NCBI GenBank assembly: GCA_947444305.1
Contig: CANEZP010000015.1
Coordinates: forward strand, 42,759 to 106,758
Reading direction: 5' to 3'
DNA: 64,000 nucleotides
Source of the DNA: Pseudobdellovibrionaceae bacterium
Lineage (GTDB): Bacteria; Bdellovibrionota; Bdellovibrionia; Bdellovibrionales; UBA1609
The position numbers were made by a program, and so were the translations under genes. This document shows, one piece after another, positions 55,043 to 62,224 of the stretch (the stretch's first letter is position 1; the number at the start of each line of letters is the position of its first letter). The notes beneath the pieces are model-generated. The model was not told where the DNA came from. It saw nothing but the letters and a program-made list of their open reading frames with translations, and did no database searches.

Positions 55043-55669
55043 TCAGTACTCACACTTAAGACTAGCGAGGTCTCCATCGCTGAGTCGACGGCGGTCTTCG
55101 CCCTCATCGAGCGAAAAATTCATGACACTTCCGGAAGTTAGCGTATGTCCAAGACCTAATCCGTGCCCTAATTCGTGCACAACTAAACTCACCAAGTCGA
55201 CTTCCGTCGGGTTCGTTTCTTCCCCTCGGGAGTAGACGAAATTGTCCGCGTTGATGCGAATATCCGCTTCGAAAATCTCGGTGCCGGTCCAATAAATCGT
55301 CGTTCGGGCTTGCTCGTTCTTGCGCTTGGGATCCCAGGATTTTAACCAATAGATCGTCGAGTATCCGTCACGTTTTGCATCGAGCGCGCCCGAAGTCCCG
55401 CGGGCGATGATTTTGTAAAGTTCACGACCGCCGCCCAATCTCAAATTGTATTCTTTAATCGATTTGTCCAGCGCCTCGTAGGCGTCCTGCGGAACCGACT
55501 CGTGGATGTACAATTTCACCGGCAAATTCCGACCCCACGAAACTCTCTGCTGTTCGGGATTCTGGACGAAATCGCAGGACGCTTCGGGCGGAAGCTTGCG
55601 CGAACAGGCCTGGTTCACCAGGGCCGTTAACGCCGTTAGAACGATCAATATGGAAGCCCGAAGTCGCAC
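55043..55669 (-). CDS. Matrixin-like zinc metalloprotease (lipoprotein-like)
   Basis: 208 residues with a GTG start preceded by AGGAGA at 7 nt. A signal peptide ends at a Cys (LTALVNQACSRK), a relaxed lipobox. The zinc-binding motif is HELGHGLGLGH (HExxHxxGxxH), followed by the Met-turn SVMNF, so this is a matrixin/astacin-like metzincin. The N-terminal region (LPVKLYIHESVPQDAYEALDKSIKEYN) is the family's strand-helix start. Three Cys in total (ASCDF, KCEY and the lipid Cys). It probably degrades extracytoplasmic or prey proteins. Monocistronic. Confidence 0.88.
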   Translation of the reverse strand: MRLRASILIVLTALTALVNQACSRKLPPEASCDFVQNPEQQRVSWGRNLPVKLYIHESVPQDAYEALDKSIKEYNLRLGGGRELYKIIARGTSGALDAKRDGYSTIYWLKSWDPKRKNEQARTTIYWTGTEIFEADIRINADNFVYSRGEETNPTEVDLVSLVVHELGHGLGLGHTLTSGSVMNFSLDEGEDRRRLSDGDLASLKCEY

Positions 55670-56340
55670 GAATGAGTTCTCCTGAACCTTCTCTATCGCA
55701 AAGATGAGGCCCGGCGCCCATTAGCAAACTACTGAAATCCTTAGAGAATTCATGAGCTCAAAATGGGCGCTTTTAGCTTTTTGTGAACTTTGCTGACAGT
55801 CGTCCGGACACCATGTGCGAGAATGAGACTAAATAGCTAGATTCATTCCCAATTTTGAAGCGTCTAAATCTGAGACGGCAAAAATAGCGAAAAGCCCGGA
55901 GATTGCCAAAACCCGTCCGGACCACCGCTCATAAGGAATTGTGATCGCAGCCTATGACGCCGGACATCTCATAGCTTCTTGCAGCCTTAACATAAGCATC
56001 TCTTATTCAATTGGGCATTTTGACACCAGCAAACCGACACCGGCTACGCTGGATTTTGGTCGGGCTCAAAATTAAGCGGCCGGGACCGGACAAAGTGACC
56101 CCGATACGGTTGGTATCGACTTTGTAATAGAAGTTCATCACCAACCGGCTCTCCTCACCGTCGTGAGAACCTAACGAGCCAAACATCACATCACAACATC
56201 CTACCACCGCCAGGGAGGGACTGAAAAAGTCCCCGCCCCCTGCTGCCATTAGCCCCGTGGTGAATCGTTCGGCTCTTGTCTGCCGGATTGTAGAGTGGTT
56301 ATACTTCGCGGACTTTCATCTTTGATTCGAGGGGGTCTTC
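55670..56340. other. 671-bp intergenic region between metalloprotease and putA
   Basis: No supported gene. An 80-codon minus-strand frame at 56007-56249 has no ribosome-binding site or domain. The region holds two copies of the palindrome GTCCGGAC, at 55802-55809 and 55915-55922, 113 bp apart. The right end must contain the putA promoter and the left end that of the metalloprotease, which are divergent. PutA is often controlled, so the palindromes could be operators; this is only a suggestion. Confidence 0.5.
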
Positions 56341-59298
56341 GTGAAGTCCAATGACCTAGAACTGTCCGTCCGTCAGACCGGTGAACGCATTTTTAAAAGT
56401 CTCGACGGCGATTCGGGATCGCTGTTTTCGAAGGACACCTGGTACCGCAAGATCATGGACTGGTCGATGAAGAACGAGCACTTCAAGGTGCAGATGTTCC
56501 GCTTCGTCGACGTGCTTCCGTACTTGAACTCTTCCTCCGAAGTGACCAAGCATTTGAAAGAGTATTTCGCCGAGAGCGGCGAAGACATGCCGTCGGTTTT
56601 TTCGTTCGGCTTAGGGCTCGGCTCGCTCGCACCCGGTTTGCTCGCGGCCGGCGTTAAGAAGAACGTCACTTCGATGGCCAAGATGTTCATCACCGGCGAA
56701 AATCCCGAGGATGCCCTGCCCGCTTTGAAGAAGGCGCGCAAGAACCGCATCACGTTTACAGCCGATCTCTTGGGCGAAGCGACGCTGTCCGAAAAAGAAG
56801 CGCAGGAATACTTGCAGCGCTACCTTGAGCTGATCCAGTGGCTGGCCAATGACGCCAAATCTTGGGAACACATCCCGCAAATCGACGAAGATGAAAACGG
56901 CGCGATCCCGAAGGTTAACGTTTCGGTCAAAGTCACCGCGATCTACTCACAGATCGACGAAGCCGCGTGGGAGCAATCGCTAACCGTGGCGAAAGAACGT
57001 TTGCGCCAAGTGTTTCGCACCGGGATCGCGAACAACGTGTTTATCAACCTAGACATGGAACAGTACGCGCACAAAGATTTCTTGTTGCAGGCGTTTGAAG
57101 AATTAGTGATGGAGCCTGAGTTCATCAAGGTTCCGCATCTCGGGATCGTGCTGCAGGCTTACCTCCGTGATTCGGCCCAAGACTGCGACCGCATGGTGGC
57201 GCTGGCTAAAAAACGCGGCACCCCGTTCACCATCCGCTTGGTCAAAGGCGCGTACTGGGATTACGAAACCGTATCGGCCCGCCAAAAAGGCTGGAGCGTA
57301 CCCGTTTACTTAAATAAAAAAGAAAGCGATGCGAACTTTGAAGTTTGTGCGCGCAAGCTGATCGACGCTTATCCTCTGCTAAGAGTTGCGATCGGTTCGC
57401 ACAACGTCCGTTCCATTTCGGCGGCGGTGGCCTACGCGCGATCGCGTGGCCTCGATCCCCGCGCGATGGAGATTCAAATGCTGTTCGGCATGGCCGACTC
57501 CATCAAGCGAACTTTGGTAAAGGAAGGCCTGCGGGTGCGTGAATACGCCACAATCGGCGAACTTATCCCCGGCATGGCTTACCTCGTGCGCCGCCTGCTC
57601 GAGAACACTTCGAACGAATCTTTTCTGCGCAACAAATTCGCCGACAATGTTTCTTCCGATTTGCTTTTGCAAGATCCCAACGAGGAGTTGGTCTTAAGTT
57701 CTTCGGACCCGAACAAAGATCCGAACCGTTTCACCAACGAACCGCCGAACGATTTCGCCGTCAAAGCGCAGCGTGAAGCGATGCTTAAAGCTTTGAAGGA
57801 TTGGAAAGCGTCGCTCGGTAAAACCTATCCGCTGGTGATTAACGGCGCCGAGGTGAAGACCTCACGCGTGATCGCGCGCGAAAATCCGTCGAACGTTTCC
57901 GAAGTCATCGGCTCGGTTTGTGCCGCATCGAACGCGGAAGCCGAACAAGCGGTGAAAGCGGCAAAGGCCGCGCAACCCGCCTGGGCCAAGCTTCCCGCCG
58001 AGGACCGCGCGAAGTTATTAGAAAAACTCGCCGATAAGATGGTGAAGGATAAATATCGCCTGTGCGCACTTCAAGTTCTAGAAGTGGGCAAAGGTTGGCG
58101 CGAAGCCGGCGGCGACGTCGACGAAGCGATCGACTTCTGCCGTTACTACGCACAAGAAATGCGCAAGCTCGCGCGCCCGCAACGCATGGGCCGCGTGCCC
58201 GGCGAAGTGTCGATGTACAATTACCAAGCGCGCGGTGTTTCGCTCGTGATCGCACCCTGGAATTTTCCCTTAGCGATTTTGACCGGCATGACCGTCGCCT
58301 CGCTCGTGACCGGCAACACCGTGATCATGAAGCCCGCCGAACAAAGCTCGGTCACCGCTTACGAACTGATGCGGATGATGATGGACGTCGGCTTCCCGAA
58401 AGGCGTTGCTCACTACCTTCCCGGCTACGGCGAGGAGGTCGGCGAATACCTGGTGAACCACAAAGACGTTTCGGTCATCGCGTTCACCGGCTCGAAGCCC
58501 GTCGGTCTGCATATCATGAAACAAGCGCAGATCGTCCAGCCCGGCCAAACGCACATCAAGCGCGTGCTCGCCGAGCTAGGCGGTAAGAACGCGATCATCA
58601 TCGACTCCGACGCCGATCTCGACGAGGCGGTCACCGGCGTCATCCACTCGGCCTTCGGCTTCCAAGGGCAAAAATGTTCGGCCTGCAGTCGCGTCATCGT
58701 CATGGAGGCGATCTACGACCGCTTTTTAGAACGCATCATTGAATCCGCGAAGTCGCTGCACGTCGGAGCCTCCGAAGATCCACGCTCGTTCATGGGGCCC
58801 GTCGTCGATGAGGAAGCGTTCAAGCGCATCATGTCCACGATCGAATCTTCGAAGTCGCAAGCACGCTTGGCATTTCAAGGTGTCGCGCCCGGCGGCGGTT
58901 ACTACGTTCCGCCCACGGTTTTCGCCGATGTCGATCCCGCGAGCGATCTCGCGCAAAAAGAAATCTTCGGCCCGGTCTTGGCCGTCATTCGCGCCAAAGA
59001 TTTGGATCACGCATTGGAAATCGCGAACTCCACCGAATACGCGCTGACCGGCGGACTCTTCTCACGCAGCCCTGCCACGATCGAGCGCGTGAAGCGTGAT
59101 TTTGAAGTCGGCAACTTGTACATCAATCGCGGCAATACGGGCGCGCTCGTCGAACGCCATCCCTTCGGCGGCTTCAAGATGTCCGGCGTCGGCAGCAAAG
59201 CCGGCGGCCCCGACTACTTACTCCAATTCATGGAGCCACGTGTGATCACGGAGAACACGATGCGCCGGGGCTTCGTCCCACCGGAAGAGGGAATCTGA
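56341..59298 (+). CDS. putA: Bifunctional proline dehydrogenase / P5C dehydrogenase (PutA, short type)
   Basis: 985 residues with a GTG start after GAGGGGG. The proline dehydrogenase domain (about 50-480) includes FTIRLVKGAYWDYE near 299 and VAIGSHNVRSISAAVAYAR; it uses FAD to oxidise proline to P5C. The aldehyde dehydrogenase domain (about 500-970) has YQARGVSLVIAPWNFPLAI, LAELGGKNAIIID, the catalytic Cys779 in FGFQGQKCSACSRV and KEIFGPVLAV, oxidising glutamate semialdehyde to glutamate with NAD. There is no N-terminal ribbon-helix-helix, so it does not repress itself. Proline becomes a carbon, nitrogen and energy source. Divergent from the protease gene. Confidence 0.96.
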   Translation: MKSNDLELSVRQTGERIFKSLDGDSGSLFSKDTWYRKIMDWSMKNEHFKVQMFRFVDVLPYLNSSSEVTKHLKEYFAESGEDMPSVFSFGLGLGSLAPGLLAAGVKKNVTSMAKMFITGENPEDALPALKKARKNRITFTADLLGEATLSEKEAQEYLQRYLELIQWLANDAKSWEHIPQIDEDENGAIPKVNVSVKVTAIYSQIDEAAWEQSLTVAKERLRQVFRTGIANNVFINLDMEQYAHKDFLLQAFEELVMEPEFIKVPHLGIVLQAYLRDSAQDCDRMVALAKKRGTPFTIRLVKGAYWDYETVSARQKGWSVPVYLNKKESDANFEVCARKLIDAYPLLRVAIGSHNVRSISAAVAYARSRGLDPRAMEIQMLFGMADSIKRTLVKEGLRVREYATIGELIPGMAYLVRRLLENTSNESFLRNKFADNVSSDLLLQDPNEELVLSSSDPNKDPNRFTNEPPNDFAVKAQREAMLKALKDWKASLGKTYPLVINGAEVKTSRVIARENPSNVSEVIGSVCAASNAEAEQAVKAAKAAQPAWAKLPAEDRAKLLEKLADKMVKDKYRLCALQVLEVGKGWREAGGDVDEAIDFCRYYAQEMRKLARPQRMGRVPGEVSMYNYQARGVSLVIAPWNFPLAILTGMTVASLVTGNTVIMKPAEQSSVTAYELMRMMMDVGFPKGVAHYLPGYGEEVGEYLVNHKDVSVIAFTGSKPVGLHIMKQAQIVQPGQTHIKRVLAELGGKNAIIIDSDADLDEAVTGVIHSAFGFQGQKCSACSRVIVMEAIYDRFLERIIESAKSLHVGASEDPRSFMGPVVDEEAFKRIMSTIESSKSQARLAFQGVAPGGGYYVPPTVFADVDPASDLAQKEIFGPVLAVIRAKDLDHALEIANSTEYALTGGLFSRSPATIERVKRDFEVGNLYINRGNTGALVERHPFGGFKMSGVGSKAGGPDYLLQFMEPRVITENTMRRGFVPPEEGI

Positions 59299-59381
59299 AG
59301 GCGCTCCCCACTGCCAGGGGCGCCCCCCACTCCCAGAATCTGGGAGTGGGGACCGACTTCAGCAGTGGGGAGCGCCTTCAG
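59295..59381. terminator. Nested inverted repeat containing both convergent stop codons
   Basis: A 20-bp perfect inverted repeat, CTGAAGGCGCTCCCCACTGC at 59295-59314 and its reverse complement at 59362-59381, contains the TGA of putA in the left arm and the TGA of the patatin-like gene in the right arm. Inside lies a second 11-bp hairpin, CCCCACTCCCA / TGGGAGTGGGG. Transcripts from both sides would form strong hairpins, so it likely works as a bidirectional terminator or RNA-end protector. A related sequence is at 21552-21589. Confidence 0.8.
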
Positions 59382-61093
59382 AAGCAGCCCTCGTAGACGG
59401 GTTTGCCGTCGGGGGTGACGTCGCGTGGGTTCAGTTGCGGCATGAGGGCCAGGCTTTCGACCGATTTGCGGTTGCGTACGAAGTACGGGCTCGCGCGGTA
59501 CGAGTCGCGGATCATTTCACGAACGCCTGACTTTACGTTGAAGCGGTTCCAGTCGGTGCACAAAACGGCGTCGGCTTGATCGAGCGATTGGCGCATCGAA
59601 CTTTCCGGATTTCCGAGGTCATAAAGTTTCGCTAAGAGTTCGTCGGCGGCCGGATCATTTTCACGCGTTGAGAACAAACGCTTGGCCACGCCCTTCGCGA
59701 AGGGCGATTCAGCCCCTCGCCGAGTGATGTAGATGATGCGCGAGCATCCGGAAGCGCGCAGTACCGTCATCGGATGCAGATCGGACCAACCTCCCACGGA
59801 AACGAGTTCCGAGGCTGATTCGGATCCGCCGGCTTCGAACGTTTGCATCGCGGCCAGGCCGGGCTCGGCCGGCGAAAGTGCTAAAACTTTTTTCCAAGTC
59901 GCCTGTCCAAGCGCGAGAAAGCGGCGGCTCTTTTCGTCTTTGTCCTTCGGTAGTTTTGCTTCGATCGAGCGCAAAGCGAAAGCTTCACCCCAGTAGCCGA
60001 ACTTCACCGCGTCGGGATCTTTTAGGAAAAATTTGAAACCAAATTTTGGATCCCGGGCTTTGTCGTAATCGTAGATTGCGGTCAGCGCTTGCTGGGCGGC
60101 GGGGCCCGTCAGCACCGCGGTCGTCGGGTACGAGGCGATCACGGAGCCGACTTTAAGGTCCGCAAAATTTGCCGCGGTTCCGCTTCGCAAAAAAGCTTCG
60201 AGCAAGCGAGTAAAGGATTTGCTGCACTCGCGGTTGAGGGATTGAATCTCCGTCCAAAGCTGGCCCGGCGTACTTTCGCACGCGCCGAAGAAAGCCTCCC
60301 ACAGCGCATCGTCGGCGGCGGTCGAAGTACGGGCCGAGTAAAATTGCGCCATGCGACCGAGCTGCTCGGCAAAACGCGCGAAGTTCACCAACCCGGGCCG
60401 GAAGAAAAGATTAGCGTCGGTGCTCGCGTTGAAGGAGCCGAACACGCGGATCGTTTCTTTCAATTCATCGGCGTAGAATTTTGCGCGGGCGAGATCTTCC
60501 TCGGCCCTTGAAAGCTCGCCCGAGGCCAAGCGGCCGAGCGAATGCATGAGCGGTGCGTAGTTGCGTTCGGAAATCAGCCCGAGCTTCACTCCCGTACGGT
60601 AATTGCTTTTTAACAATTCAAGATTGTCACCGAGGAAGGTGCGGAGCTGATAACGATCGGCGGCAGGAGCCTGCTGCAAAAGCTTTTGCAAATCGTTAAC
60701 CCAGTTGATGCCACCGGCCGACTGCGCGCGCTGATACAAAGTCACGAAGTCGCGCCACTCAGGAGTCGTGCCGAGATAATCGACGAACCCCTCGAAGCTT
60801 TTAAAGAGCAAGCCCGCGCGGTTTCGGGCCGTCTGCCCCCGCGTGCCCGTGATGAATTTGTTCGTAGCCACCGCTTCGTTCATCATCATCGTGATAGTCG
60901 CCGAAGATCCGCCGGCCTGGGCCACCGGCAAACCCATTTTTTCGGTCAGATTAGCCATCGCGCCCCAATGCGCGGGCATCAGTTCACCGTTCCCGCGAAG
61001 AGCGAGACAATATTCTTGGGCGAACACTTGCGGGCAGATCAAAAGAATGAGGGCCAGTTCCAAAAGGCGGCTGCGCAGCAGAAGCAGGAGCAT
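59378..61093 (-). CDS. Exported patatin-like protein with variant nucleophile elbow
   Basis: 571 residues. A signal-like N-terminus (RLLELALILLICPQVFAQ) is followed by the patatin start CLALRGNGELMPAHWGAMANLTEKMG and the nucleophile elbow AQAGGSSATITMMM (GGSSA in place of GxSxG), so Ser is retained but the last Gly is Ala. A long middle (about 90-420) is all helical. Near 435-460 VSVGGWSDLHPMTVLRASG may carry the catalytic Asp. Length is about twice that of a simple patatin. It probably acts outside the inner membrane as a phospholipase or acyl hydrolase, but activity is not assured. Convergent with putA. Confidence 0.65.
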   Translation of the reverse strand: MLLLLLRSRLLELALILLICPQVFAQEYCLALRGNGELMPAHWGAMANLTEKMGLPVAQAGGSSATITMMMNEAVATNKFITGTRGQTARNRAGLLFKSFEGFVDYLGTTPEWRDFVTLYQRAQSAGGINWVNDLQKLLQQAPAADRYQLRTFLGDNLELLKSNYRTGVKLGLISERNYAPLMHSLGRLASGELSRAEEDLARAKFYADELKETIRVFGSFNASTDANLFFRPGLVNFARFAEQLGRMAQFYSARTSTAADDALWEAFFGACESTPGQLWTEIQSLNRECSKSFTRLLEAFLRSGTAANFADLKVGSVIASYPTTAVLTGPAAQQALTAIYDYDKARDPKFGFKFFLKDPDAVKFGYWGEAFALRSIEAKLPKDKDEKSRRFLALGQATWKKVLALSPAEPGLAAMQTFEAGGSESASELVSVGGWSDLHPMTVLRASGCSRIIYITRRGAESPFAKGVAKRLFSTRENDPAADELLAKLYDLGNPESSMRQSLDQADAVLCTDWNRFNVKSGVREMIRDSYRASPYFVRNRKSVESLALMPQLNPRDVTPDGKPVYEGCF

Positions 61094-61189
61094 GGTCGAT
61101 TCCTTGAAGGTTGTTCAGGATAGGCTGAACGCGGAATCTATACCCGAAACGGCACCTCGGACAACTCAGGCTGAAAACCCTACATGGAA

Positions 61190-62224
61190 TTAAGCGGCTT
61201 TTGCGGGATTCGCCTTCGGTACCGGCGGCAAGAACGGAAACAGGACACCCATTGGTGCGTTGTCGAGGCTTCCCTCTTCGCGCTTCACCGGCCAGATCAT
61301 GCGCATACCGTAGAGCAAAAACCCTACGAGCAAACCGGCAAACTCCCCACCGAGGTGAGCCGTGTGGGCCACGCCCCCGAGCTCGTTCAAAGTTCCGAAG
61401 TAACCGGCAAAGTCATTGATGGCCCACATCACAAGCGCCAGCCAAGTCGGCAAGTAAACGAAGCCCATGAATCCGCGCGCCGGAAGAAAGAGCCAGTAAA
61501 AATAGCGTGCGGGCCGCGACCAATTCATGATGGCGTACAAAGCCATGATGCCGCTGATCGAACCACTGGCGCCGACCAAAGGAGAACTCGTCATGCCGGT
61601 CATCAACGCGAACGAACCCGCGGCGAATACCCCGGAAAGAACGAAGACAACCAACAGACCTAGGCCGCCGATCTGAACCTCGAGCGCACCGCCGAAAATA
61701 ATTAAGAACAACATGTTGCCGAGAAAATGTACGCCGCCGCTGTGGACGAAAATGTAAGTGACCCACTTCGCGATCGAAAGATCTTCGCCGTTAAGGCCGA
61801 AGGTGAAACTAGGATGCTCGTTTTGCAAATCGCGCACGGCGGCGATTTGCTTGCGCCACAAACGCAACGCCACTTGATCGCCCGAATATTCGAGTTGTTC
61901 GGCCGCGTTCAAAAAATTTAGATCGCGAAAAGCGAGCTGGCCTAAAACTTCGGCGCGATCGGGCTTACCCGCTTCGACTTGCCGGCCCAACTCCATAAGA
62001 AATTCCGGGTAGGCTGTTTTACCTTGGTGCGCGATGTACTGCGCGTAGATGCGGCCCTGGGTAGAAACGAAGAATGATTTTTTCATTGCTTCGTCGAGAC
62101 CGGATTGGCTTTCGACACCGACGACGCTGGTGTAAACAAAAACGAGTAGGTTCAGAAGAACGATCGTCCACGTGATGGGCGCTTTACGCCAGCTCATCAG
62201 TCCCGAAAGAAGCGGGAAGATCAC
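61190..62224 (-). CDS. Rhomboid-family intramembrane serine protease
   Basis: 344 residues. A first helix (ITWTIVLLNLLVFVYTSVVG) is followed by a soluble insert of about 110 residues, then the rhomboid core: HFLGN (His166, Asn170 oxyanion region), the catalytic Ser220 in VGASGSISG and His290 in TAHLGGEFAG. The insert between helix 1 and the core is longer than in GlpG. It cleaves membrane-spanning proteins. Its ATG overlaps the stop of the RDD gene by 4 bp (ATGA), so the two are translationally coupled. Confidence 0.92.
   Translation of the reverse strand: MIFPLLSGLMSWRKAPITWTIVLLNLLVFVYTSVVGVESQSGLDEAMKKSFFVSTQGRIYAQYIAHQGKTAYPEFLMELGRQVEAGKPDRAEVLGQLAFRDLNFLNAAEQLEYSGDQVALRLWRKQIAAVRDLQNEHPSFTFGLNGEDLSIAKWVTYIFVHSGGVHFLGNMLFLIIFGGALEVQIGGLGLLVVFVLSGVFAAGSFALMTGMTSSPLVGASGSISGIMALYAIMNWSRPARYFYWLFLPARGFMGFVYLPTWLALVMWAINDFAGYFGTLNELGGVAHTAHLGGEFAGLLVGFLLYGMRMIWPVKREEGSLDNAPMGVLFPFLPPVPKANPAKAA

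Noticed and set aside
56007..56249. 80-codon minus-strand open frame
   Set aside because: No ribosome-binding site, domain or sensible composition; left as part of the intergenic region.
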